DNA of 64,000 bases, taken from Yinghuangia sp045039925. Lineage in GTDB: Bacteria > Actinomycetota > Actinomycetes > Streptomycetales > Streptomycetaceae. Both the position numbers and the translations under genes were made by a program. Under the pieces are notes generated by a model, which saw nothing but the letters and a program-made list of their open reading frames with translations, searched no databases and was not told the origin of the DNA. Shown one piece after another: positions 46,058 through 54,595 of the stretch; positions within the stretch are counted from its first letter, which is position 1; every line of letters begins with the position of its first letter. The DNA lies in assembly GCA_045039925.1 (NCBI GenBank), contig CP108400.1:7006001-7070000 (forward strand). The letters run 5' to 3'.

Positions 46058-47652
46058 ACGGGCTGGGGACGGCGACCGCGGCGGCGGCCACCGCCGAGTG
46101 GAGCGGCACTTGGGTCTCGCGGCGTCTGGGCGTACGCCTGGGCTCCGCCGCGGCGTCCATAGGCCCGCGCATCTCGACGGACATGCTCGCCGCCGACGAC
46201 GGGACCGGCGACCTGCGCGCTCTCGTCGGCCTCGCGCTGCGCCGCAACCCGCGCCGCGCGCACCTGCTCGTGTCGACGGTGCTGGGCAAGCACGTTCCGC
46301 AGCTGCCGCACGTGGTGCACGATGCGGGCCTGGCCTTGGGGGCGCAGGTACGCGACGTTCTGGACAGCGACAGCGCGACGCCTGTGGTGCTCGGGTACGC
46401 GGAGACCGCCACCGGCCTCGGCCACTGCGTGGCGGAGGCGCTGCCGGGCGCGACGTACCTGCACTCGACCCGCCGCCCGGTCGAAGGCGTCGCCCCGCTG
46501 GGCGGGTTCGAGGAGGAGCACTCGCACGCCACCTCGCACCTGCTGCTGCCGCGTGATCCCGAACTGCTGTCCGGCAGCGGGCCGCTGGTGCTGGTGGACG
46601 ACGAACTCTCCACAGGGCGCACGGTGTTGAACACGATCGAGACGCTGCACGAGGTCGCGCCGCGCGAGCGGTACGTCATCGCCGCGCTCATCGACGTCCG
46701 CACGCCCGCCGACCGCCGCACGATGGCCGCCTTCGCGGAACGCCTGGGCGCGCGCATCGACGTGGTCTCGCTCGCGACGGGCGTCGTCGAACTCCCGCAC
46801 GACGCCCTGACGCGCGGCGCCGGCCTGGTCGCCGCCGAGGAAGTGCGGCAGGACGAGAAGGTGCGGCAGGACGGCGAGGCCCAGCAGGTCGGGGAAGCGC
46901 GGCAGGACGAGGAGCGGACACAGCCATCGGCGACCCGAGCCACCCGCGGCTCGGTCGTACGCCTCGCGCTGGACTGGCCGGAGGGCCTGCCCGACGGCGG
47001 ACGGCACGGCTTCACCGCGAACCACCAGGCGGCGCTGGAGAAAGCGCTGCCGGAGCTCGGCGCCCAGCTCGCGGGCGGGCTCGCCGGCGCCCGCCGCGTG
47101 CTGGTCCTGGGCTGCGAGGAGCTGATGTACGTCCCGCTCCGCCTCGCCCGCGCGCTCGCCGACGCGACGGCCCACGCGACCTCCGCGGCGGACGGATCCG
47201 CGGCTGCCGCAGCTGTCGAACCGGCCACACCGGCCGCACCCGAGGTCCGCTACTCGACGACGACGCGTTCCCCGGTCCTCGCGGTCGACGACCCCGGCTA
47301 CGCGATCCGCACGCGCCTGACCTTCCCCGCACACGACGATCCGGCGGACGGCCCGGGCGACCGGTTCACGTACAACGTGGACCCGGGGGCCGACCCGGCG
47401 CGGCGGTTCGACACGATTGTCCTGGTCGTCGACTCGACTGCCGACACTCCCGCGCTGCATGCCGAGGGCGGGCTCCTCGACGTGCTCGCCGGCGTCGCGG
47501 ACCGTGTCGCCCTCGTGGTCGTGCCCAGCCATGTGCCGGGTGACGCCCCGGGCGATGCCTCCGGTGATGCGTCCGGTGATGCCAAGGGCGATGTCCCGGG
47601 CAGAGTCCCAAGTACCCCAGGAAACGCCCCCGACAGCGAGGTAGCCGTATGA
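46054..47652 (+). CDS. Phosphoribosyltransferase with TRSP domain (Ter-associated)
   Basis: This 532-residue protein has the PRPP-binding loop VLVDDELSTGRTVLN (residues about 179-193), the type I phosphoribosyltransferase signature, in its N-terminal half. The C-terminal part includes STTTRSPVLAVDDPGYAIRTR, which matches the TRSP motif that names this domain. A Gln/Asp/Glu-rich linker (QDEKVRQDGEAQQ) separates them, and the C-terminus ends in PGDASGDASGDAKG repeats. In the Ter literature this PRTase-TRSP protein is proposed to build a nucleoside-like compound. GTG 46054 overlaps the lyase stop, and its own stop overlaps the next ATG. Confidence 0.85.
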   Translation: MNGLGTATAAAATAEWSGTWVSRRLGVRLGSAAASIGPRISTDMLAADDGTGDLRALVGLALRRNPRRAHLLVSTVLGKHVPQLPHVVHDAGLALGAQVRDVLDSDSATPVVLGYAETATGLGHCVAEALPGATYLHSTRRPVEGVAPLGGFEEEHSHATSHLLLPRDPELLSGSGPLVLVDDELSTGRTVLNTIETLHEVAPRERYVIAALIDVRTPADRRTMAAFAERLGARIDVVSLATGVVELPHDALTRGAGLVAAEEVRQDEKVRQDGEAQQVGEARQDEERTQPSATRATRGSVVRLALDWPEGLPDGGRHGFTANHQAALEKALPELGAQLAGGLAGARRVLVLGCEELMYVPLRLARALADATAHATSAADGSAAAAAVEPATPAAPEVRYSTTTRSPVLAVDDPGYAIRTRLTFPAHDDPADGPGDRFTYNVDPGADPARRFDTIVLVVDSTADTPALHAEGGLLDVLAGVADRVALVVVPSHVPGDAPGDASGDASGDAKGDVPGRVPSTPGNAPDSEVAV

Positions 47653-48803
47653 CCGTTCGCGACACCGGAAAACTGCCCGAGCCGCTCTACGGCCCCGGGT
47701 TCTCCTCCTATGCCGCGGACGAGGTCGCCTGGCTGCTCAAGGATCTTTCGGACGTCGAGCTCGAAGCCCCGCTGGAGGAGCGCGAAGAGGCTATCCAGCA
47801 CGGCGGCGCGCACTACGCCGAGTCGCTGCCGATCGAGTACCAGCCTTCGCCGGAGTACCAGGCGCTCTTCCACAGCGCGCTGGAGCTGTCCGCCGACCGG
47901 CTCGCACACGCGGTCGGCGTCGTCACCGAGATCGTGCTCGCCGAGCGCGGGCGCGACGCGGTGCTGGTGTCGCTGGCCCGGGCCGGCACCCCGATCGGCA
48001 TCCTGATGCGGCGGTGGGCGGCGTACGCGCACGGCCTGGACCTGCCGCACTACGCCGTCTCGATCGTCCGGGCGCGCGGCATCGACGCGGTCGCGCTGCG
48101 CTGGCTGGGCCGGGCGTACGACCCGTCGCGCATCATGTTCGTGGACGGCTGGACCGGCAAGGGCGCCATCACGCGCGAGCTGACCGCCGCGCTCGACGAA
48201 CTGCACGAGGCGACCGGCCTGCGGTTCTCGGACGAGTTGGCGGTGCTCGCGGACCCGGGGGCGTGCGTCACGACGTACGGCACCCGCGACGACTTCCTGA
48301 TCCCGTCCGCCTGCCTGAACTCGACCGTCTCGGGCCTCGTCTCGCGCACCGTCCTGCGCGAGGGCCTGATCGGACCGGACGACTTCCACGGCGCGAAGTT
48401 CTACCGCGACCTTCTCGACGCCGACGTGTCGAACCAGTTCCTCGACAACGTCAGCGCCCGCTTCCCGGCGGTGGCCGAGGCCGTCGCCCGGGAATGGCCG
48501 GTGCTGGCCGCGTCCGACCGCTCGCCGACCTGGGACGGCTGGCGCGCGGTCGAGCGCATCGGAACCGAGTACAAGATCGACAACGTCAACCTGATCAAAC
48601 CCGGCGTGGGCGAAACCACGCGGGTTCTGCTGCGCCGTGTCCCGTGGAAGATCCTCGCGCGACGCGGTGTCGGCACCGAGCTCGACCATGTCCGCATGCT
48701 CGCGGACCAGCGGGGGGTGCAGGTCGTCGAGGTGGACGATCTCCCGTACTCCTGCGTGGGCCTGGTCAAGCCCGGATTCCGCCGCGACATTGGAGCCACG
48801 TGA
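47649..48803 (+). CDS. StiP-type PRTase/PELOTA-domain protein (Ter-associated)
   Basis: This 384-residue protein matches the family annotated as StiP (cysteine protease-like) in Ter clusters. It combines a phosphoribosyltransferase-like core (VSLARAGTPIGILMRR, VDGWTGKGAITREL) with a C-terminal PELOTA-like RNA-binding part (ILARRGVGTELDHVRMLADQ). The sequence PLYGPGFSSYAADEVAWLLKDL at the start is characteristic. The PRPP loop reads VDGWTGKGA instead of VDDxxxTG, so transfer chemistry may differ. ATG 47649 overlaps the preceding stop, and the stop overlaps the HAD gene start. All four are a single coupled operon. Confidence 0.85.
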   Translation: MTVRDTGKLPEPLYGPGFSSYAADEVAWLLKDLSDVELEAPLEEREEAIQHGGAHYAESLPIEYQPSPEYQALFHSALELSADRLAHAVGVVTEIVLAERGRDAVLVSLARAGTPIGILMRRWAAYAHGLDLPHYAVSIVRARGIDAVALRWLGRAYDPSRIMFVDGWTGKGAITRELTAALDELHEATGLRFSDELAVLADPGACVTTYGTRDDFLIPSACLNSTVSGLVSRTVLREGLIGPDDFHGAKFYRDLLDADVSNQFLDNVSARFPAVAEAVAREWPVLAASDRSPTWDGWRAVERIGTEYKIDNVNLIKPGVGETTRVLLRRVPWKILARRGVGTELDHVRMLADQRGVQVVEVDDLPYSCVGLVKPGFRRDIGAT

Positions 48804-49654
48804 CGAAGGCCAGGCACGACAACCCGCAAGCGACCGCCCACACCGTGGTGGCCGCGTGCGACCTGGACCGCACCCTCATCTACTCGAAGGCCGCCGCCCG
48901 CCTGGGCCTGGGCCCCGGCGAGCAGCCGCCCGACCTCGAATGCGTCGAGATCCACGAGGGCAAGCCGATCTCGTTCCTGTCCCGGGCGTCCGCCCGCATA
49001 CTCGTCGAGCTCGGTGCGCGGGCCATGCTGGTGCCGACCACCACGCGCACGCGCAAGCAGTACGACCGCATCGAACTGCCGGGCCGCACCGCCGAGTACG
49101 CGATCTGCGCCAACGGCGGCCACCTGCTGGTGGACGGCGTCACGGACGAGGACTGGAACGCGGGAGTGCGCAAGCGCCTGGCCGAGGAGTCCGCACCGCT
49201 GGCTGAGGTCGTGGCCCATCTGGAAGCGGTCGTCGCCCCCGAGTGGGTGCGCAAACTGCGGGTCGCCGAGGAGTTGTTCACGTACCTGGTGCTGGAGCGC
49301 GAGCTGGTGCCGGCCGGGATCGTCGAGGAGCTGACCGGCTGGGCGGGGGAGCGCGGCTGGGGTGCCTCGCTCCAGGGCCGCAAGCTGTACTTCGTGCCGC
49401 AGTCGCTGACCAAGGGGGCGGCGGTGGACGAGGTGCGCCGGCGTACCGGGGCGCACACGGTCCTCGCGGCGGGTGACTCGCTGCTCGACATCGAGCTGCT
49501 GCGCGCCGCCGACCAGGGGATCCGGCCCGCACACGGCGAACTGGCCGAGACCGGCTGGACCGCGCCGCACGTCACCGTGACGCGCCACGCCGGGGTGCGC
49601 GCGGGCGAGGAGATCCTGACGTGGCTCCTCGAACGCGTGGAGGCCGCTGCCTAG
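48800..49654 (+). CDS. HAD-superfamily hydrolase (Cof-like) of the Ter-associated module
   Basis: This 284-residue phosphatase has the nucleophile motif ACDLDRTLIYSK (Asp 21, Asp 23), motif III lysine in SLTKGAAVDEV and motif IV AAGDSLLDIELL. The cap region resembles Cof/SPP-type HAD phosphatases. In Ter clusters it is thought to dephosphorylate the nucleoside-like metabolite made by the two PRTases. GTG 48800 overlaps the preceding stop by four bases. It is the last gene of the operon. Confidence 0.86.
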   Translation: MTKARHDNPQATAHTVVAACDLDRTLIYSKAAARLGLGPGEQPPDLECVEIHEGKPISFLSRASARILVELGARAMLVPTTTRTRKQYDRIELPGRTAEYAICANGGHLLVDGVTDEDWNAGVRKRLAEESAPLAEVVAHLEAVVAPEWVRKLRVAEELFTYLVLERELVPAGIVEELTGWAGERGWGASLQGRKLYFVPQSLTKGAAVDEVRRRTGAHTVLAAGDSLLDIELLRAADQGIRPAHGELAETGWTAPHVTVTRHAGVRAGEEILTWLLERVEAAA

Positions 49655-49705
49655 TCCGGGTTCCGGCGCGCTTGCCGCAAGCGCGCCGCTGCCGCTGCCC
49701 GTCTG

Positions 49706-50188
49706 TCAGACGTCGGCGCCGCGCACCGTGAGGAGTTCGGCGCTGGCGTGCAGCGGGCTGCCCTCGATGTCGAAGGTGAGTTCGAAGCCGTCGCGGGCGG
49801 CCCGTACGCGCGTCAGCGCCACCTCGGTGAACCGGTCGAGTGCGTGCACGAGTTCGTGGATCACGCTGCCGGTCGCGGACAGGCACAGGACGGTGCCGTC
49901 GCTCAGCACGACGGTGTCGCCGCCGAGGCCGCGCGGGGCGGGGTTCGCGTCGGTGACGCGGAGGGGGCCGCGGCCGAGGGAGTTGAGCCACCGGACGGCC
50001 TGCTCGTGCAGCAGGTCGCGCTCTTCCTCGTACGCGGTGTGCATCATCCGGCGCACGTCGTGCAGGTCCGAGGTGTGCAGCGGCATCTGCTGCGCGCCGG
50101 AGGCCTTCGGCGTACGGCGCAGCGCGGCGACGCAGGGCGCGGCGGCGAGCGCGACGAAGGCGAGCATCGGAATGAGCATCACGGGCAT
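49706..50188 (-). CDS. Membrane-anchored hypothetical protein
   Basis: This encodes a 160-residue protein with one N-terminal membrane segment (MLIPMLAFVALAAAPCVAAL) and a soluble mixed alpha/beta tail. The tail includes VLSDGTVLCLSATGSVIHELVHALDR and FELTFDIEGSPLHASAE. The HELVH pattern resembles a zincin HExxH metal-binding motif, although its context is not clearly protease-like. ATG 50186-50188 has GGGGA upstream. An in-frame ATG 13 codons before lacks a ribosome site. No family is recognised. It is convergent with the Ter HAD gene. Confidence 0.65.
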   Translation of the reverse strand: MPVMLIPMLAFVALAAAPCVAALRRTPKASGAQQMPLHTSDLHDVRRMMHTAYEEERDLLHEQAVRWLNSLGRGPLRVTDANPAPRGLGGDTVVLSDGTVLCLSATGSVIHELVHALDRFTEVALTRVRAARDGFELTFDIEGSPLHASAELLTVRGADV

Positions 50189-50425
50189 GGCACGTCCCCG
50201 AGGTGACTGTTGCGGCTTCCGCGGCACAGGGGACTCGGTCCTGAGCGGGCGGGACCAAGGTCCCGGCCGTACCGCGGTTCAGAGCACCTTAAACGTCGAA
50301 ACGCCGGAAAAGGCAGGGGGTCGCCGCAGGATTGTGGCGATCGTCGCCCGGGGTTGCCGCGGACTGACCGGCTGTCGAGAACTCTGAGGCTTTTGTCTGA
50401 TTTGTCGGTCATCCTGTGGTGGAGA

Positions 50426-51790
50426 TCACGCCTGGCCGCCGGCCCGGTCGTCGCGGATCTGCTGCACGACGCGGCCGACCTCGGCCCGGATCGTGCGGGT
50501 CTCCGTCAGGAACCGCCACCAGTCGGGATGCGGAGCGTCCAACTGCCCGCCGACCGCCTCCAGGCGGAAGACGAGAGCGTCGAGGCTGCGGGCGTACTTC
50601 TCCTCGGCCGCCGCCCGGCCGCCCACCGCCAGGCGCTGCGCGTCGCGCAGCGCGAACCGGGTGCGCTCGATCTCGGCATCGGGGTCGCGGGCCACGTCGT
50701 CGAGGTCGCGCAGCCGGTCGTGCACCGCGGCCATCGCCTCGTCGGCGTTGTTGAGCGCGGCGCGGGCGGTCGCCAGCCGGCTCACCGCGTCCGCCCACTC
50801 CCGGCCGTTCGCCGCGGCCCCCGCCTCGTCGATGCGTGCCTCGGCCACCTCGACGGCACGCGCGACAACGGCCCCGGTGCCCTCCAGATCGGTCCAGCAC
50901 GCCGCGCTGTACCCCTGGCGCAGCCGGCTCAGCGCCGGCTCCAGATTGTCGGCGCGGGACGCCACGGCCTGCGCGCGCGTGCGCAGCGACGACAGCCGCT
51001 TGGTCACGTCGTCGCGCAGGCGGGGGAGCCGGTCGGCCTCCTCGTACAGCGCCTGCGCGGTCGCGGTCACCTGTGCGGCCAGCGCAAGCGTCTTCACGAC
51101 GCCGTGCACACCCGCGCCCTTGTCCAACTCGGCCAGTTCGCCGTGCAGAGCGGCCAGCCGCCGCTCGTACGCGTCCGACGCCAGCCCCTCGCGCACCGCG
51201 ACCCGCACCGCCGCCTCGGCGGCACGCACCGTCTGCCGCGCGTGCTCGGTCTTCGGCGGCAACTGCGAGAGCGCGGCATCCGCGCGGGCGATCATCGGCC
51301 CGACCGAACCCCCGAACCGCTCCAACTCCTTGCCCACGTCGTCGAGCCGCCGCGCCACCGCCTCCAGATCACGCCGCGCGGCGTCGTAGTCCGTCGTCTC
51401 CAAATCCTCGGATTCGAGCGGATGCCGGTCCATGACCCCGATGTAGGCCGCGCTCGCCTCGTCGACCAGGTCGTTCAGCGCCTCGAACCGCCGCAGCGCG
51501 TCGTCAATCGCACCGGTCGGCTCGACCGCGCGTACCGTCTCCAACGCAATCCGCAGGTCGCGCTGCGCGGTGTCGAGCCGCAGGAACGCCTCGCCGGCCG
51601 CCTCCCGCGCGGTCGCCGCCGCGGCCCGCGCCGCCTCGCGCCGCCGCCGCCACGGCCGCGTCTCACCCCCGGCGAACGCCCCGGGCACCGCAAGCGCCGC
51701 CACCACGGCCACCGCGGGCAGCAGTACAGCCCCAGGCAACAGCACAGCAACCCCCGAACCGATCCGGTGCCGTACTGCCCCGAGTGCCAC
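50426..51790 (-). CDS. Membrane-anchored coiled-coil protein of unknown function
   Basis: This 454-residue protein starts with a hydrophobic segment (GVAVLLPGAVLLPAVAVVAALAVPG). Nearly 400 residues of Ala/Arg/Glu/Asp-rich alpha-helical sequence with heptad character follow, probably a coiled coil. No enzymatic motif is visible. It resembles the C-terminal helical part of actinobacterial TPM-domain membrane proteins, but lacks the TPM domain, so a truncated or separate relative is possible. GTG 51788-51790 has GGAGCGGGA directly upstream. The gene ends about 240 bases before the next minus-strand gene. Confidence 0.7.
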   Translation of the reverse strand: MALGAVRHRIGSGVAVLLPGAVLLPAVAVVAALAVPGAFAGGETRPWRRRREAARAAAATAREAAGEAFLRLDTAQRDLRIALETVRAVEPTGAIDDALRRFEALNDLVDEASAAYIGVMDRHPLESEDLETTDYDAARRDLEAVARRLDDVGKELERFGGSVGPMIARADAALSQLPPKTEHARQTVRAAEAAVRVAVREGLASDAYERRLAALHGELAELDKGAGVHGVVKTLALAAQVTATAQALYEEADRLPRLRDDVTKRLSSLRTRAQAVASRADNLEPALSRLRQGYSAACWTDLEGTGAVVARAVEVAEARIDEAGAAANGREWADAVSRLATARAALNNADEAMAAVHDRLRDLDDVARDPDAEIERTRFALRDAQRLAVGGRAAAEEKYARSLDALVFRLEAVGGQLDAPHPDWWRFLTETRTIRAEVGRVVQQIRDDRAGGQA

Positions 51791-51928
51791 TCCCGCTCCC
51801 GTCGCCGTCCGCGGACTGCCGTCCCCATCCTCCCAGGTCCGCCCCCACCACCGCCGACAGGCGCCCCACCCGCCCCCGACGAAACACGTGCGCGTGCACC
51901 AGCACCGATTCGGTACTCTGTCCCCCGC

Positions 51929-52002
51929 GGGCGCATAGCTCAGTTGGTTAGAGCACTGCTCTTACAAAGCAGGGGTCGACAGTTCGAGTCTGTCTGTGCC
52001 CA
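51929..52002 (+). tRNA. tRNA-Val (anticodon TAC)
   Basis: The acceptor GGGCGCA pairs with TGTGCCC (51995-52001), with discriminator A. The D arm is AGCTCAGTTGGTTAGAGCA, the anticodon stem is CTGCT/AGCAG, and loop CTTACAA gives anticodon TAC. The T arm CGACAGTTCGAGTCTGTC is intact. A terminator hairpin follows directly. tRNA genes are frequent insertion sites, but no attachment-site duplicate was recognised here. Confidence 0.95.
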
Positions 52003-52009
52003 CCCGCAA

Positions 52010-52043
52010 AGAAGCCCCGAAGCGACCACGCTTCGGGGCTTCT
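52010..52043 (+). terminator. Terminator downstream of tRNA-Val
   Basis: AGAAGCCCCGAAGCG (52010-52024) pairs with CGCTTCGGGGCTTCT (52029-52043) across a four-base loop, seven bases after the tRNA end. It matches in style the hairpin at 58518. Confidence 0.85.
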
Positions 52044-52145
52044 GCACGTCGTGAGGACGAGACCGGAAGCCGTCCGGCAGACCAAGGCCGACAGTCAACA
52101 CGAACGCGGCATACAGCGGGTCGCGCCGGGCGGTCAGGATGAAGG

Positions 52146-52901
52146 TCAGTGTCTGTTCGGGTGTCCACACCTGTGCTTCGTACGTGCGCGGTGGCCGGCT
52201 CTCGCGGCGCGTCGCTCCGCGGCGTTGGCCAGTACTGAGGCCGTGGCCTCCCCGGCGTCGAATGGCGCGGGGGAGAAGCGGCCGCAGGCTGTGACGTGCC
52301 GTTCCCAGTTGTCCTGCCAGAACTCCACTGTCCAGCCCGGCCACAACTCCGGTACCTGGTACGCCTGCGGGGAGGAGTAGAGGGACCACCAGACCATGCG
52401 GCGGCGCTCCGGGTCGAGGTGGATCCCGGAGCTGACGTGCAGGGAGCAGACTCCGTGCCTGGGGGCGTCTGCGAGGCGGTCGAGCAGGGAGACGCCTTCG
52501 CGGACGGGGTGGTCGAAGCAGGGGGAGGCGACGTGGCAGCGGTCGGTGCCGACCGTGACAACCACACCGCCCGGGTCGGGCCCGGTCAGATCCTCGTCCT
52601 CGGGGGCGAGGAACGGGGCCAAGGACAGGTCCGAGTTGCGGCAGCGGACGTACTCCGGATCCAGCCCGACGTATCGCCGCAGTTCGGCCGCGCCGTCGTA
52701 CAGCCGGCGGACCTCCCAGCCGGGCCAGGCTGCTCGGATCAGCTCGAACACGGCTGCACAGTGGCGTAGTTCGGGGAGCATGGCGAGAGCCGCCGCCGGG
52801 CCGTCCAGCAGGTCGAGGTCGACCCCGACCGCCCATCCGGTCCGGTAGAGCTCATGCGTGCCGTTCTCGCGCACCACGATGACGTTGGCTCTGTCTCCCA
52901 T
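52146..52901 (-). CDS. Hypothetical protein starting MGDRANVIV
   Basis: This 251-residue soluble protein begins with MGDRANVIVVRENGTHELY, a pattern seen in uncharacterised actinobacterial proteins. It is rich in Trp and Asp/Glu, with WPGWEVRRLYDG, WWSLYSSPQAYQVPELWPGW and WQDNWERHV. I recognise no catalytic motif. ATG 52899-52901 has only a weak GACCCC upstream. The same frame stays open far beyond it towards 55022, but that is a shadow of other genes. It may be a sensor or effector in the accessory segment, which is speculative. Confidence 0.65.
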   Translation of the reverse strand: MGDRANVIVVRENGTHELYRTGWAVGVDLDLLDGPAAALAMLPELRHCAAVFELIRAAWPGWEVRRLYDGAAELRRYVGLDPEYVRCRNSDLSLAPFLAPEDEDLTGPDPGGVVVTVGTDRCHVASPCFDHPVREGVSLLDRLADAPRHGVCSLHVSSGIHLDPERRRMVWWSLYSSPQAYQVPELWPGWTVEFWQDNWERHVTACGRFSPAPFDAGEATASVLANAAERRAARAGHRARTKHRCGHPNRH

Positions 52902-53198
52902 GGGGTCAGAGTGGCCAGGCTGGGGGGCTGTCGGCCATCCGATTTCGACAGCTCGCGGGCACCGGTGAAGTCGGTGATGTGCCCGAAGGCTTGGTAGCGC
53001 AGGCGCAGGACTCCGCCGCGTGGGGTGGCTGTCCTGAGCGACTTTTGTGAAAGGCCGGGCGGGTCTGTTGTGTTGCTCTAGGCTCGCCCGGAGGCAGCTC
53101 TGGGTAACTGAGTTGCCACTGAGGGCGGGGTGCCGGGGGCTTCGCTGTGGGTGCAGGTGCCGTGGGGGCACTCGGTCGGGGCCGCGGGGGGATGTCAG

Positions 53199-53555
53199 AT
53201 GGATGATCCGAGCCTCATTGCCTGGATCTGCGCGAACCTTCCGCAACTGCGGTCCGCCGCTGCTGAGTTCGACGGGGCGATGGTGGACCGGCTCGAAGCG
53301 GCGGTGACGGGTATCCGGCAGGGCACCGCCGAGGCGTCCCGGCTCGTCGACCTCCTCGACGAACTCGGGTACGGCCTGGGGGACACGCGTGGGGGCGACT
53401 ACACGCCGCTGCCCGGCCTTCGCGGAGGTGGGGGCGCCGTCTTCCGGTACCGCTGTCCGACGAAGGTCTGCGATCGCAATGAGGACCCGAGCGCGGTCGA
53501 CGAGGCCCCGTTGTGCCCCATCGCGGGTGGCTCTCTGAGTCTCGCCCGGTATTGA
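53199..53555 (+). CDS. Small protein with possible zinc-ribbon tail
   Basis: This 118-residue protein has an N-terminal helical half (IAWICANLPQLRSAAAEFDGA, RLEAAVTGIRQG) and a C-terminal cysteine cluster, CPTKVC followed by LCPI, which could form half a zinc ribbon. It is nine bases upstream of the next membrane-protein gene, so the two are probably one operon. ATG 53199 follows GGGGGGAT. Similar small proteins are found near CHAT or STAND conflict genes in Streptomyces by my recollection. No function is established. Confidence 0.65.
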   Translation: MDDPSLIAWICANLPQLRSAAAEFDGAMVDRLEAAVTGIRQGTAEASRLVDLLDELGYGLGDTRGGDYTPLPGLRGGGGAVFRYRCPTKVCDRNEDPSAVDEAPLCPIAGGSLSLARY

Positions 53556-53564
53556 GCGCCGGCG

Positions 53565-54500
53565 GTGACCGGGGTGCTGGAGGAGATCGGCGGCAAGCTC
53601 GCCGAGCGCTGGGTCTCCTTGCTGGCGCTGCCCGGTCTGCTCTTCCTCGGCGTCGTATGGGCGGGCCACACACTGGGGCCGGGCTCCTTCTTCTCGACGG
53701 AGCTGTTGACGGACGACGTGGAGCGCGCCGCCGCCTGGGTGGACCGCCACGGCTCCGCGGGACTGTTCCTGGCGCTGGTGGGTGTGCTCGGCGCCGCCGT
53801 CGTACCGGGGCTTGCGGTCCGGGTCGGGGCGGAGGTCTTGGCGACCGTGTGGCTGGGCGACTGGCCGGCCGGGCCGCTGGTACGCAGGCGGCAGAAGCGC
53901 CGGGCGCTGGCCGACGCCGAGGTCCAGGCGCAGGTGGTCGCGCTCGGAGTGGCCGAGGACCGTCAGCGGCAGGACGAAATCAAGGCGGCCAGGGACGCCA
54001 TGCGCGAGGCAGAGGTACGCCGCGACAACATCGCCTTGGTGGTGCCGGCCCGGGCGACCCGCATGGGCGACCGCGTGCACGCGATGGAAGAGCGCGTGCA
54101 GCGCTACTACCGGGTGCCGCTCGGGTTGTTGTGGCCGCGTGTGTGGCTGACGGCGAGTGAACCCCAGCGCGTGGAAGTGCGGGAGACGGCAGGGGCGTTC
54201 GACGCTTCCACACGACTCGGGGCCTGGGGCCTTCTCTACGTGGTGGGAGGTGCCGCCACGCTCTGGTGGCCCGCGTCGGCGGCGGGTGCCGTGGCGGTCG
54301 CGGCGTCGTGGTGGACGGGACGGCAACGCCTCTTCGCGCTCGCCGACTTGGTCGAGAGCCTGGTCGACCTGCGCATCGGACCTGTTGCGCGCATGGTGGG
54401 GGTCGCCTCGAAGGACGGCCCGCTGCCCGAGGTGGTGGGCGACGAACTCAACTTGCTGATGAAGCGGTTGCGGCTGCCCCGAGAACCGGAAGCACCGTGA
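53565..54500 (+). CDS. Membrane protein with cytoplasmic coiled-coil, partner of upstream small protein
   Basis: This 311-residue protein has membrane segments at about 16-37 and 65-85, and a pair at about 223-250. A charged helical region (about 105-160, QKRRALADAEVQAQVVALGV and DEIKAARDAMREAEVRRD) and a C-terminal cytoplasmic tail are also present. The GTG start follows the preceding stop by nine bases. No enzyme domain is visible. It may be an effector or a receptor that signals across the membrane. It is convergent with the CHAT gene, so it is not part of that transcript. Confidence 0.65.
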   Translation: MTGVLEEIGGKLAERWVSLLALPGLLFLGVVWAGHTLGPGSFFSTELLTDDVERAAAWVDRHGSAGLFLALVGVLGAAVVPGLAVRVGAEVLATVWLGDWPAGPLVRRRQKRRALADAEVQAQVVALGVAEDRQRQDEIKAARDAMREAEVRRDNIALVVPARATRMGDRVHAMEERVQRYYRVPLGLLWPRVWLTASEPQRVEVRETAGAFDASTRLGAWGLLYVVGGAATLWWPASAAGAVAVAASWWTGRQRLFALADLVESLVDLRIGPVARMVGVASKDGPLPEVVGDELNLLMKRLRLPREPEAP

Positions 54501-54538
54501 GGACCGGAAGCATCGTGAGCACCCGAAGCACCCGGACC
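54485..54538 (+). repeat. 18-base tandem repeat at the end of the membrane-protein gene
   Basis: Units ACCGGAAGCACCGTGAGG (54485-54502), ACCGGAAGCATCGTGAGC (54503-54520) and a degenerate third unit (54521-54538) are in tandem. The first contains the stop codon at 54498-54500. Expansion would only alter the 3' end. Confidence 0.7.
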
Positions 54539-54595
54539 ACCGGACGCACCGGGGCCGCCATAAGCACCGCGCAAGTACCCGGCCCGCGGCGCCCC

